A stretch of DNA of 64,000 nt, taken from the NCBI RefSeq assembly GCF_015694735.1, contig NZ_JADQDP010000004.1, positions 1 through 64,000 on the forward strand, written 5' to 3'. The notes under the pieces are model-generated. The model did not search any database. It had not been told where the DNA came from and saw nothing but the letters and a program-made list of their open reading frames with translations. Shown here piece after piece: positions 49,206 through 58,058 of this stretch. Positions within the stretch are counted from its first letter, which is position 1, and each line of letters begins with the position of its first letter. Made by a program: the position numbers and the translations under genes. This DNA comes from Hymenobacter properus. GTDB taxonomy: Bacteria > Bacteroidota > Bacteroidia > Cytophagales > Hymenobacteraceae.

Positions 49206-49298
49206 GGGCAGAACGAAAGAGCCAAAAAATATAAAACGAACGTTGCGCCGGGCACAGCAGAGCATCTGCGCCCGGCGCAACGTTCGTTTTCAAGGCCA

Positions 49299-49757
49299 TT
49301 ACTCCAGCTTTTCTTTCACGTTGCGGGCACCGCGCAGGGTGTGAAACTCGCCCTGCAAACTGCGGACGCGCAGGCGGTCGTCCAGCGGCAGGTCGGTGCG
49401 GACTTGTTCGTAGCGCTGGTTGAGGCGGGCGAGGACTTCGCCGGCGGCGTCCCACTGCGGGGCGGTCCAGGTGCGACGCTCGTCGCGGGTGGTGGCCATA
49501 AACCGCTCGTAGAGGTTGGGCAATTCCTCGGCGCGGGCCTGGGCCAGATTGATGTCGGTTTGGAGCAGGTGCTGCTGGGCGGGGTCGGAAGCGTGGTTAG
49601 CGGGGCGTGAGGCCGCTTGCATTTGGGCTTTGGCCGAAGGGCGGGAGCCGGTGAGTTCGCCGCGACGCAGCAGTTCGCCTTGGGCGGTGTTGGGTTGGGC
49701 GATGGCGGCAGCGGGCAGGCCGGAAATCAGCAGTAAAACGAAGGCAGAAGCTTTCAT
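49299..49757 (-). CDS. Small exported protein, function unknown
   Basis: 152 residues with signal peptide MKASAFVLLLISGLPAAAIA. The mature part is helical and charged (DINLAQARAEELPNLYERFM, WDAAGEVLARLNQRYEQVRT), so a helical bundle in the periplasm is likely. No family recognised. Confidence 0.6.
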   Translation of the reverse strand: MKASAFVLLLISGLPAAAIAQPNTAQGELLRRGELTGSRPSAKAQMQAASRPANHASDPAQQHLLQTDINLAQARAEELPNLYERFMATTRDERRTWTAPQWDAAGEVLARLNQRYEQVRTDLPLDDRLRVRSLQGEFHTLRGARNVKEKLE

Positions 49758-49870
49758 AGAAGAGTCAATTTTGAAACGGGAATCGACCTTTTAACGCAAG
49801 GAGCGCGCCAACCGTATCAAAGCGGGCGGCCGGTTCGGGTTTTTCGCCGCAATTTCGTGTTTTGCCGCCT

Positions 49871-50398
49871 ATGACTTCCGACGCCCAACTCGCCCCGCCG
49901 CGCATCGAGCCCGCCACGCTCAAGGACATTCCCACCATCATCGGCCTGGCCGAGGCCACCTGGGAGCCCACCTACCGCTTCATCATCTCGCGCGAGCAGC
50001 TGGAGTACATGTACCGCGTGATTTACACCTCGGCCTCGCTGAAACGGCAGATGGTGGAGCAGCAGCACACGTTTCTGCTGGCGTACGTGGAGGGCGAGCC
50101 CGTGGGCTTCGCGTCGTTCAGTCCGCTGCCGGCCGAGGAAAACGGCGACAATGGCTACAAGCTGCACAAGATTTACGTGCTGCCCACCCGGCAGGGCCAG
50201 GGCCTGGGGGTGCACCTCATCGAGGCCGTGGAAAACGCTGCCCGCGCAGCTGGCGGCCGCTTTCTGGACCTGAACGTGAACCGCTATAACCCCGCCATTG
50301 CTTTCTACGAGCGGCGCGGCTTCGTGCGCCAGCGTGAGGTAGACGTGCCTATCGGGCCGTACTTTATGAACGATTACATCATGCGCAAGGCGCTGTAA
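49871..50398 (+). CDS. GNAT family N-acetyltransferase
   Basis: 175 residues from ATG 49871. ATLKDIPTIIGLAEATWEPT and HKIYVLPTRQGQGLGVHLIE (the acetyl-CoA loop) and NRYNPAIAFYERRGFV identify it. FLDLNVNRYN resembles the motif of acetyltransferases acting on N-termini or small amines, but the substrate is unknown. Confidence 0.88.
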   Translation: MTSDAQLAPPRIEPATLKDIPTIIGLAEATWEPTYRFIISREQLEYMYRVIYTSASLKRQMVEQQHTFLLAYVEGEPVGFASFSPLPAEENGDNGYKLHKIYVLPTRQGQGLGVHLIEAVENAARAAGGRFLDLNVNRYNPAIAFYERRGFVRQREVDVPIGPYFMNDYIMRKAL

Positions 50399-50408
50399 AG
50401 GGGCTGAG

Positions 50409-50505
50409 TTTTGAGGGTTGAATGTTGAGTTATCAATTCAGTTCGACCTCGGCACTCTATTCTCTTAACGCAGTCTTTCCGCAATTCAACACTCAACCCT
50501 AAAAA
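50409..50505. repeat. Imperfect inverted repeat
   Basis: TTTTGAGGGTTGAATGTTGA near 50409 and TCAACACTCAACCCTAAAA near 50487-50505 are near reverse complements 50 bases apart, between the GNAT gene and the CDGSH gene. Confidence 0.6.
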
Positions 50506-50519
50506 CCAACCCCTCTAAA

Positions 50520-50750
50520 ATGGCCACCAAACTCACCGTGCTTTCCAACGGCTCCCTCCGCGTAGAGGGCGAAGAAATTGAACTAGTAGACGCCCAAGGC
50601 AACCCCTACGGCCTCGGCGGCCGGCAGCGCATCAGCATCTGTCGCTGCGGGCTTTCGAGCCAGAAACCCTTCTGCGACGGCTCGCACAAAGGCCACTTCG
50701 AGCACGATGCCACTGCGTTTGACCTGCCCGCGCCTAAGCCGGCGGTGTAG
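50520..50750 (+). CDS. CDGSH iron-sulfur domain protein
   Basis: 76 residues. CRCGLSSQKPFCDGSH carries the three Cys and one His that bind a [2Fe-2S] cluster in the CDGSH family. Such small proteins probably act in electron transfer or cluster handling in the cytoplasm. Confidence 0.93.
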   Translation: MATKLTVLSNGSLRVEGEEIELVDAQGNPYGLGGRQRISICRCGLSSQKPFCDGSHKGHFEHDATAFDLPAPKPAV

Positions 50751-50768
50751 TTCGTCTGCTTCAAACGT

Positions 50769-50804
50769 AAAAAGCCCGCTGCCCAAATTGGCCAGCGGGC
50801 TTTT
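50769..50804. terminator. Bidirectional terminator
   Basis: AAAAAGCCCGCTG and CAGCGGGCTTTT pair around an 11-base loop. Lies between the convergent CDGSH and T9SS repeat-protein genes. Confidence 0.85.
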
Positions 50805-50822
50805 CTTTTTCAGACAGTCGCT

Positions 50823-53456
50823 TTATTCCACCACCAAGCGCTGTGTGTATTCGCCACAGCGCACCAGGTAGGTGCCGGCGGGCAGGCCGCGCAGGTCCAG
50901 CGCGGCCTCGGCCGTGGCGGGGGCGGGGTAGCGGCGCACGGTGCGGCCCTGCGCATCGACCAGCGTGAGCGGCAGGCGGGGAGCACCGGCGGGCAGGCGC
51001 AGCGTGGCCGCGCCGTGGGCCGGGTTGGGGAAGAGCTGCGCAGCGAGTGCGGCTTTCGCCGCGGTGGCAGCCAGCGGAGCAGCAGGGTCGTAGATGGCGA
51101 AACGAGACATGACCTTGCTACCATCGCCAACGCCGGTGAAACTGCCGCCGAAGTGCAGTTTGCCATTCGTGCCGAGGGCCAAGGCAAAAACGGCGTTGTT
51201 AAGGCCAGTGCCAAGCGGGCTCCAGGCCGTGCCGTTCCAGCGTGCGGTGCGGGCCGCGGCCACGCCGTCGAATTGCGTGAAGTCGCCGCCCACGTAAATG
51301 TCTCCGTTGCCGGTCACCACCAGGCTGCTCACCGCGCCGTTTGTTCCGTTGGCTGCGCCCGTGCCCACTGGGCCCCAGGCCGTGCCGTTCCAGCGCGCTA
51401 CCCGGCTGGCCGGCACCCCGCCTGCCTGCGTGAAGCCTCCGCCCACGTACAAATCACCGTTGGCGGCTAGGCCCAAGGCACTCACGTAAGCATCGACGCC
51501 GTTGGCCGGCCCGGCGCCCATGCCGCTCCAGGCGCTGCCGTTCCACTTCGCAATGTGGTTGGCCAGTACGCCGCCAACCTGGTTGAAGCCGCCGCCCACG
51601 TACAAGTCGCCATTCGAGGCCACCAGCAGCGTGTGCACCGGACCGTCGGCGCCGTTGTTATTTCCTACGGCGCTCCAAACAGTACCATTCCAGCGGGCGA
51701 TGTAGCTGGTGTAGGCGCCGCCAGCCTGGGTAAAATTGCCGCCCACGTACACGTCGCCGTTGGGGGCCAAGGCCAAGGCATTCACAGTGTTGTTGACGCT
51801 ATTGGCCGTGCCGGTGCCCAGGGCACTCCAGGTGGTGCCGTTCCAGCGTGCTACGTAGTTGATGGCCGCCCCCCCTATCTGGGTGAAGTTGCCGCCGATG
51901 TACACGTCGCCATTGGGGGCCACAGCCACGGCCCGCACGGCGCTGTTGATGATGCCGCCCACCGCCGGACCCACCGGGCTCCAGGCCGCGCCGTTCCACC
52001 GGGCCACGGAGTTCACTATGGCGCTGCCGGCCATGCGCAGCTCCCCACCGGCGTACACGTCGCCGTTGGCGGCAGTTGTCAGTGCATAAATTGGGGTATT
52101 GTAATTTATGCCAAACACCCCGTTCAAGCCGGTGCTCACAGTGTTCCAGGCAGTGCCATTCCAGCGCAGCAAGTAATATGCGGCGGTACTTGCAATGGTG
52201 TTGAAGTCGCTGCTGGCCGCATACACGTCGCCGTTGGTGGTTACGGTCAACGACAATACCGTGGTGCCGATGGCATTGGCCGGGGGCGTGCCCACGGCGC
52301 TCCAGGCGGTGCCGTTCCAGCGCGCTACGCGGCTCACGGTGGCTCCGCCCGCTTGCGTGAAGTTGCCGCCGATGTACAGGTCGCCGTTAGCAGCCACGCC
52401 CAGCGTTTGCACCGCCACGCCCGTGCCCGTGGTGCCCGTGCCCACGGCGCTCCAAGCGGTGCCATTCCAGCGGGCCACGTTATTGGCCGGCGCGCCGCCC
52501 GCCTGGGCGAAGCTGCCGCCCACATACAGGTCGCCGTTGGGGGCAATGGCCAGCGCCGCCACCGCGCCATTTACGCCGTTGGCTGTGCCCGTGCCCAAAG
52601 GATTCCAGCTGGTACCGTTCCAGCGCGCCACCCCAAAGGCAGGCGCGCCACCAGCTTCTGTGAAGCTTCCTCCGGCGTACAAGTCACCGTTGGCGGCCAC
52701 GACTAACGCGTTGACCGGACGCCCACTCGCGGTGCCGAGGCTAACGCCCGCGCCCAGGGCACTCCAGGCCGTGCCGTTCCAGCGGGCCACGTTGTTGACC
52801 GGCACAGCGCCGGCCCGACTAATCGCGCCGCCCACGTACAGGTCGCCGTTCGGGGCAATGGCCAAAGCAGAGGCGAAGCCATCCAAGTCGTTGCCGGCAG
52901 CCGGGCTTAGCGGGCCCCAAGCCGTGCCATTCCACTTCGCCAGGCCATTGGCCGGTATGCCACCCGCTAGGCTAAAAAATCCACTTGCGTACACGTCGCC
53001 GTTGCCGGCAACCGCCAAGGCCACCACTTCGCTATCGGTTCCATTAGCGGCGCCCGTGCCCAAAGAGCTCCAGGCCGTGCCGTTCCATTTGGCTACGTAG
53101 TTGGCTGCGAGGTTGCCGATAAGCCGGAAGGCTCCGCCCACGTAAATGTCGTTGCCGACGCGCACCACGACGTTGATGCGGCGCTCGGCGCCGTTGAGGC
53201 CAAAGCCATTTTGCCAACGCTCATCGCCGGTTCCGGTGGTACCGGCGGGCCGAAACACGGGCCGCCCGTCGGGCGCCGTGCTCACGCAAAACTCGCGAGC
53301 ATCGAATGAGCCGTTGGCCCCCGGCCGCAGCGTACCATCAGGGTTGAGGACTTCGGCGAGGGAGGGACCGGTTGTGGGCAGAGCGGTGGCGTGGGCCGGA
53401 CGCATCAGGCCCAGCGCCAGCAACAAGAGCAACAGGTAACGTAGCGTTTTTTTCAT
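50823..53456 (-). CDS. T9SS-exported repeat protein 1 (propeller-like)
   Basis: 877 residues from ATG 53456. After signal peptide MKKTLRYLLLLLLALGLMRP, a short domain (PGANGSFDAREFCVSTAPDG) is followed by about 15 repeats of 45-50 residues of the form NxVARWNGTAWSxLGTG...VAALAxAxNGDLYVGGxFTQAGG. They resemble Kelch or DUF5122-type propeller blades. The end (LFPNPAHGAATLRLPAG...QRLVVE) is a T9SS sorting domain. A near-duplicate follows upstream in the sense of transcription. Likely surface-exposed; ligand unknown. Confidence 0.82.
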   Translation of the reverse strand: MKKTLRYLLLLLLALGLMRPAHATALPTTGPSLAEVLNPDGTLRPGANGSFDAREFCVSTAPDGRPVFRPAGTTGTGDERWQNGFGLNGAERRINVVVRVGNDIYVGGAFRLIGNLAANYVAKWNGTAWSSLGTGAANGTDSEVVALAVAGNGDVYASGFFSLAGGIPANGLAKWNGTAWGPLSPAAGNDLDGFASALAIAPNGDLYVGGAISRAGAVPVNNVARWNGTAWSALGAGVSLGTASGRPVNALVVAANGDLYAGGSFTEAGGAPAFGVARWNGTSWNPLGTGTANGVNGAVAALAIAPNGDLYVGGSFAQAGGAPANNVARWNGTAWSAVGTGTTGTGVAVQTLGVAANGDLYIGGNFTQAGGATVSRVARWNGTAWSAVGTPPANAIGTTVLSLTVTTNGDVYAASSDFNTIASTAAYYLLRWNGTAWNTVSTGLNGVFGINYNTPIYALTTAANGDVYAGGELRMAGSAIVNSVARWNGAAWSPVGPAVGGIINSAVRAVAVAPNGDVYIGGNFTQIGGAAINYVARWNGTTWSALGTGTANSVNNTVNALALAPNGDVYVGGNFTQAGGAYTSYIARWNGTVWSAVGNNNGADGPVHTLLVASNGDLYVGGGFNQVGGVLANHIAKWNGSAWSGMGAGPANGVDAYVSALGLAANGDLYVGGGFTQAGGVPASRVARWNGTAWGPVGTGAANGTNGAVSSLVVTGNGDIYVGGDFTQFDGVAAARTARWNGTAWSPLGTGLNNAVFALALGTNGKLHFGGSFTGVGDGSKVMSRFAIYDPAAPLAATAAKAALAAQLFPNPAHGAATLRLPAGAPRLPLTLVDAQGRTVRRYPAPATAEAALDLRGLPAGTYLVRCGEYTQRLVVE

Positions 53457-53537
53457 GCAGGGCGCGGGAGGAGAATAGTGGAAATCGAGGAAAATAACCT
53501 CGCCCAAAAACCCTGCCACGCTGGTCCCAAACGGTTG

Positions 53538-56201
53538 CTATTCTACCAGCAGACGTTGCGAATATTCACCGCAGCGCACCACGTAGGTGCCGGCAGGTAG
53601 GCCGCGCAAGTCCAAATTCGTTTCGGCATTGGCCGGGGCGGGGTAGCGGCGCACGGTGCGGCCCTGCGTATCGACCAGCGTGAGCGGCAGGCGGGGCGCA
53701 CCGGCGGGCAGGCGCAACGTGGCCGCGCCGTGGGCCGGGTTGGGGAAAAGCTGCGCGGCTGGGGTGGTGCGGGCGGCTTTGGTGGCGAGGGGAGCGTTGG
53801 GGTCGTAGATGGCGAAGCGAGCGGTAAACTTACTGCCGTCGCCGGTGGCCGTGAAGCTGCCGCCGGCATACAGCTTCCCATTACCTCCCACGGCAAGGGC
53901 ACCAACCAACCCATTCAGTCCGGTGCCCAGGTTGCTCCATGCTGTCCCGTTCCACTTAGCTATGCGGTTGGCCACTGTGATGCCGGCCAGCGGCCGAAAG
54001 CTCGTGCCTATATATAGTTCCCCAGCCGCTCCCAAGGCCAGCGCGGTGACCGCAACGTTGATACCGCTGGGCGTAGTCGTTCCTACCCCGCTCCAGCCAA
54101 TTCCGTTCCAACGGGCCAGGTAATTGACGGGTATTCCATTCGCCAGTGTAAAATCTCCGCCTACATACACATCACCGTTCGTGGCCACGGCCAACGCACT
54201 GACCGGGCCGCTTACGTCGTAGTAGCTTCCTGTCGCGAAGGCCACCCAAGCGGTGCCGCTCCAACGGGCGATGAAATCAGTGGGGCCGCGCTTGCTCCGG
54301 GAAAAGCTGCCCCCCGCGTACACAGTCCCATTAGGAGCTACCGCCACAGCCGCTACTTCTCCGGTTGAATAGGTTCCACCGCTGCCAAGCCCCGTGCCCA
54401 TCGCACTCCAGGCGGTTCCGTCCCATTTGGCGATGCCATTTGCGTAGACGTTGTTGCCGGCCCGGTCAAAGCTGCCGCCTGCGTAGAGCTCCCCCGTTGG
54501 GGCCAAGGCCAGCCCGTTCACCGCCCCGTAATTGAAGCCGTTGGCAGCCCCAACGCCCAGCGAATTCCAGGCCATGCCATTCCAGCGGGCCACCCGATTG
54601 GCCGCCGCCCCGCCGGCCAGTGTGAATTCTCCGCCCACATACACTTCGCCGCTGGAGGACACGGCCAGCGCTTTCACGGGTCCGTTGGTTCCATTGGCAG
54701 CCCCCGCCCCTAACGCCCGCCAGTCGTTGCCGTCCCAGCAGGCGACGTTATTAGCCAACGTGCCCCCGGCCAAACGAAAAGTACCGCCCACGTATACCAG
54801 TCCGCCGGGCGCCGCCACCACGACCGAAACGGAAACATCGAAGACGGTGTACCCGTGCAAGCCAAGGCCCACGCCCGGGCCCAAGGCCCGCCATGTTCCG
54901 CCCGATAGCCGGGCAATATTGTTTACGGGCACTCCACCGGCCTGCGAAACGTATCCGCCCACGTATAGGTCGCCAGCAGGCGTGGTCACCATTTCGCCGA
55001 CGGACGCCAACGGTGCGCCGGGCACTAGGCTCCAGGCCGTGCCGTTCCACATCGCCACGGTGTTGCTGGTCGTGGCCCCTACCGTCACGAGTGCCCCGCT
55101 CACGTACACCTCGCCGGAAGCGGCGATGGCAAGCGCCGCCGGTCCGTAGCCAAAGCTCACGGCCCCTCCCACGCCCAGGCTGTTCCAGGCGGTGCCATTC
55201 CACCGGGCGACGTAGTTGGCTGGCGCACCCCCGGCCTGGCTAAAGCCGCCGCACGCATACAGGTCCCCATTGGCCGCCACGGCCATGTCGTACACCACCG
55301 CGTTGAGGCCCGTGCCGGCGCCGCTGTTATTCAAGCCGCTCCACGCGGTACCGCTCCATTTAGCCACGCAAGTGGTACCCAGCAGGCCACCCGCCTGTAA
55401 AAAATCGCCTCCCACGTACACCGTCCCGTTCGGCCCCAACGCCAGGCACCACACCGACCCTAACCGCACCCCGTTGGCAGCGCCCGTGCCAAAGGAACTC
55501 CAAGTGGCACCGTTCCAGCGTGCCACGTTGATGGCCGCCACATTGCCAGCGTTGCCAAACGTCCCCCCGGCGTACACATCCCCATTAGAGGCCACTACTA
55601 ATGTCCTCACCCGGCCATCCGTCCCGTTGGCAGCCCCACTTCCCAAGGCATTCCAGGCAGTACCGTCCCAGCGGGCCACGTTGTTGGCCGCCACATTGCC
55701 AATCTGGCTAAATGCCCCACCGGCATACACATCCCCGTTGGGCGCCATGGCCAGCGCGGTCACGCTCAGCGCCCCGCTGGGGTTCGTGGCTACACCGGTT
55801 CCCATTGCGCTCCAAGCCGTGCCGTCCCAATGGGCCAGGCAATTGGCCGGCACGTTCCCGGCGGCCGTGAAACTGCCCCCGATGTATACATGAACACCAA
55901 ATTTCGCAATAGCGGCCACATACCCGTCTACTCCGTCGCGCACAGCAAACCCGTCGGCCCACCGCTCATCCCCCGCCCCCGTGGTGCCCGCCGGCCGAAA
56001 GACGGGCCGCCCGTCGGGCGCCGTGCTCATCCGAAACGCGCGGGCATCGAACGAGCCATTCGCGCCGGGCCGCAGCGTGCCGTCGGGGTTCAGAGCTTCG
56101 CCCAGTGGACGGCCCGGGGCAGGCAGAGCGGTGGCGCGGGCCGGACGCACGGGGCTCAGCCCAATCAGCAACAGAAAAAGGTAGCGTAGAAGGTTTTTCA
56201 T
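53538..56201 (-). CDS. T9SS-exported repeat protein 2 (propeller-like)
   Basis: 887 residues from ATG 56201, with signal peptide MKNLLRYLFLLLIGLSPVRP. Same organisation as the downstream protein: PGANGSFDARAFRMSTAPDG, about 15 blades with NNVARWDGTAWNALGSG and NGDVYAGGTFGN-type motifs, then the sorting domain LFPNPAHGAATLRLPAG, almost identical to that of protein 1. The pair arose by tandem duplication, with blade sequences now quite different in the middle. Confidence 0.82.
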   Translation of the reverse strand: MKNLLRYLFLLLIGLSPVRPARATALPAPGRPLGEALNPDGTLRPGANGSFDARAFRMSTAPDGRPVFRPAGTTGAGDERWADGFAVRDGVDGYVAAIAKFGVHVYIGGSFTAAGNVPANCLAHWDGTAWSAMGTGVATNPSGALSVTALAMAPNGDVYAGGAFSQIGNVAANNVARWDGTAWNALGSGAANGTDGRVRTLVVASNGDVYAGGTFGNAGNVAAINVARWNGATWSSFGTGAANGVRLGSVWCLALGPNGTVYVGGDFLQAGGLLGTTCVAKWSGTAWSGLNNSGAGTGLNAVVYDMAVAANGDLYACGGFSQAGGAPANYVARWNGTAWNSLGVGGAVSFGYGPAALAIAASGEVYVSGALVTVGATTSNTVAMWNGTAWSLVPGAPLASVGEMVTTPAGDLYVGGYVSQAGGVPVNNIARLSGGTWRALGPGVGLGLHGYTVFDVSVSVVVAAPGGLVYVGGTFRLAGGTLANNVACWDGNDWRALGAGAANGTNGPVKALAVSSSGEVYVGGEFTLAGGAAANRVARWNGMAWNSLGVGAANGFNYGAVNGLALAPTGELYAGGSFDRAGNNVYANGIAKWDGTAWSAMGTGLGSGGTYSTGEVAAVAVAPNGTVYAGGSFSRSKRGPTDFIARWSGTAWVAFATGSYYDVSGPVSALAVATNGDVYVGGDFTLANGIPVNYLARWNGIGWSGVGTTTPSGINVAVTALALGAAGELYIGTSFRPLAGITVANRIAKWNGTAWSNLGTGLNGLVGALAVGGNGKLYAGGSFTATGDGSKFTARFAIYDPNAPLATKAARTTPAAQLFPNPAHGAATLRLPAGAPRLPLTLVDTQGRTVRRYPAPANAETNLDLRGLPAGTYVVRCGEYSQRLLVE

Positions 56202-56399
56202 GCAATGCGTGACAAGTAACTGCTGAAGTGGAAAATTAGGCATAAAAAATTCCTGGCATGGCGCGCCAGGGACTTCAAAAGCAATGCGTTAGCATTATGG
56301 TCGCTCCAGGTCGTTACTCGTACCCAACTTCGGTTTCTGTGCGACTGCAGGTTCTTGTTTCGCGGCCGTAAGTCAGTCCATATTAGCATCGGCCCTCCC

Positions 56400-57440
56400 C
56401 TACCCCGCCGCCGGCTTGGCACTCGGCCCTAGCATCTGCCACAAGTGCTGGCGCACGAGGTCGCCCATCGAGTCGCAGGCGTCGAAGGCCTGGGTGTGGT
56501 GGTAGCGGTTGAGCTCGGTTTTGAGCTGTTCCACCTTGTCCAGCGGGGCCAAGTCGTGGGCGCGCATCACGTCGAGCAGGGCCTTGAGGCGGTGGCGCTC
56601 GGCGCGGGCGCGGCCGGCCATGAGGGCGCGCTCCTCCGTTTGGTACTGGCGCACGGTATCGGGCTTGAGCAGGTGGGCGCACATGTCCACCACCGGGGCG
56701 TTGTCTTTGAAGGACCGGGGCAGGTACATGCTGCGGCGGCCCTCGTAGCTCTGCTGGTCGAAGTCGATGGCCCGGACGCGGTACTGTTCGTCCTCGAAGT
56801 CGGGCGTCACGGCGATGACGTAATTGTAGGCGCGCATGTCGCCGAGCAGCCGCACGAAGCAGCGCTCGTTGAATTTCACAAACTCTTTGGCGATGCGCAC
56901 CTGGTTGAGGTGGGGCCGGCTGAGGTGCTTCTCGATGAAGTCGTCGCCGGGGATGCCCACGATGTGCTCCTCAATGAGCGTGTCGCCGCTCACCAGGAAG
57001 TTGATGGAATTGGGCGAGAGCAGGTGCTCCAGCTCCAGGCCGTAGAGGCGCGAAGCGTCGGCCTGCTTCACGTAGAAGTAGTCGTAGTTGTCGTTGAGCA
57101 GGTTCACGATGCGCACCCGGAAGGGCTGCGAGTTGCCGAACTCGCAGTAGTCGATGCGGTCGGCCACAAGGTGCTTGGAAAAGGACAGGTCGCCGGCCGT
57201 TTTCAGCAGCGCGTACACCTCCGTGAGGGCTGTGCTGAGCTCCTGCATCTCAGGCCCTTCAAAATAGATGGTTTGCCAGAGCGTGTCCTTGCCGGTACGG
57301 TCAATCAGCGGAAACGAGTTGCTGAAGCGGCGCAGGTCGGCGTAGGCCACAGGCAGGGCCACGGCGCGGTCGTAGTCGCGCAAGTACTCGCGCAGGGCGG
57401 GCGTGAGCGGGTACGCGGGCTTTTTGCGGGAGATGTCCAT
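56400..57440 (-). CDS. Uncharacterised protein with kinase-like motifs
   Basis: 346 residues. I know no named family, but LLGDMRAYNYV (Asp201, Asn206) followed by RAIDFDQQ (Asp226) has the spacing of the catalytic loop and metal-binding Asp of aminoglycoside-phosphotransferase or HipA-like kinases. A lysine in FYVKQADASRLYGLELEH (125) and the following Glu could be the N-lobe pair. The C-terminal 100 residues are helical. The kinase assignment is inference. Cytoplasmic, no signal peptide. Confidence 0.6.
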   Translation of the reverse strand: MDISRKKPAYPLTPALREYLRDYDRAVALPVAYADLRRFSNSFPLIDRTGKDTLWQTIYFEGPEMQELSTALTEVYALLKTAGDLSFSKHLVADRIDYCEFGNSQPFRVRIVNLLNDNYDYFYVKQADASRLYGLELEHLLSPNSINFLVSGDTLIEEHIVGIPGDDFIEKHLSRPHLNQVRIAKEFVKFNERCFVRLLGDMRAYNYVIAVTPDFEDEQYRVRAIDFDQQSYEGRRSMYLPRSFKDNAPVVDMCAHLLKPDTVRQYQTEERALMAGRARAERHRLKALLDVMRAHDLAPLDKVEQLKTELNRYHHTQAFDACDSMGDLVRQHLWQMLGPSAKPAAG

Positions 57441-57473
57441 GGTGGTGAGATGGCGAGGTGGTTATCAGATATA

Positions 57474-57575
57474 AAGAACGTCATGCTGAGCGCAGTCGAA
57501 GCATCTCTACCGCAGCAGTAAATCTGATTACTTACGCGGTAGAGATGCTTCGACTGTGCTCAGCATGACGTTCTA
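57474..57575. repeat. Dispersed palindrome, family II
   Basis: AGAACGTCATGCTGAGCGCA with mirrored right arm ending TGACGTTCT; inner arms GAAGCATCTCTACCGC and GCGGTAGAGATGCTTC. Confidence 0.88.
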
Positions 57576-57589
57576 AATTGAACCTGATT

Positions 57590-57844
57590 CTACCCTGCCA
57601 ATTCCGCTACCAGCTCCACATATTGCTGGCGGGCGGCTTCTTTGCTGGTGCCTTTCAGGCTGTTCCAGGCGTCGTACTTGGCAATGGCTTTAAAGTCGAA
57701 GCCGCCGGGGCGGTCGCCGGTGAGGTCGCCTTCGGTAGCTTGCTTGTAGAGGGCGTAGAGCTGGAGCAGCACGGTGTTGCTGGGCTTCGAAGGCAGCTGC
57801 TGGGCGCGCTGGCTGGCGGTTTCAAACTCTTCCTGGGTGGTCAT
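57590..57844 (-). CDS. Acyl-CoA-binding protein
   Basis: 84 residues, the normal length of ACBP. PSKPSNTVLLQLYALYKQAT, GDLTGDRPGGFDFKAIAKYD and AWNSLKGTSKEAARQQYVEL hold the conserved Tyr, Lys and Trp positions that bind the CoA head group. ATG at 57844 gives the typical N-terminus; the longer frame upstream runs through a palindromic repeat. ACBP is common in eukaryotes and found in some bacteria, where it may buffer long-chain acyl-CoA. Confidence 0.9.
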   Translation of the reverse strand: MTTQEEFETASQRAQQLPSKPSNTVLLQLYALYKQATEGDLTGDRPGGFDFKAIAKYDAWNSLKGTSKEAARQQYVELVAELAG

Positions 57845-57900
57845 GCGATGGTGGATTGGTGGATGAATGGATTTGGTGGCTTGGCTCTGCCGTACCGCGC

Positions 57901-58008
57901 AAAGGAACGCGCTGCAGAGCGCAGCCAAAGCATCTCTACTGCGGAAGTAATTCATTTGATTCAACGAAGCGGTAGAGATGCTCCGACTTCGCTCAGCATG
58001 ACGTTCTT
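57901..58008. repeat. Diverged dispersed palindrome, family II
   Basis: AACGCGCTGCAGAGCGCAGC on the left and GACTTCGCTCAGCATGACGT on the right, with inner arms CATCTCTACTGC and GCGGTAGAGATG. The left outer arm has several changes. Confidence 0.8.
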
Positions 58009-58058
58009 TTATTGCGAGAACTCCACCAATCCGCCAACTCACCAATCCGCTTTTTCGC

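Noticed and set aside
51555..52706. Long plus-strand frame inside T9SS repeat protein 1
   Set aside because: It is the antisense of the repeats, gives periodic low-complexity protein and has no start signal.
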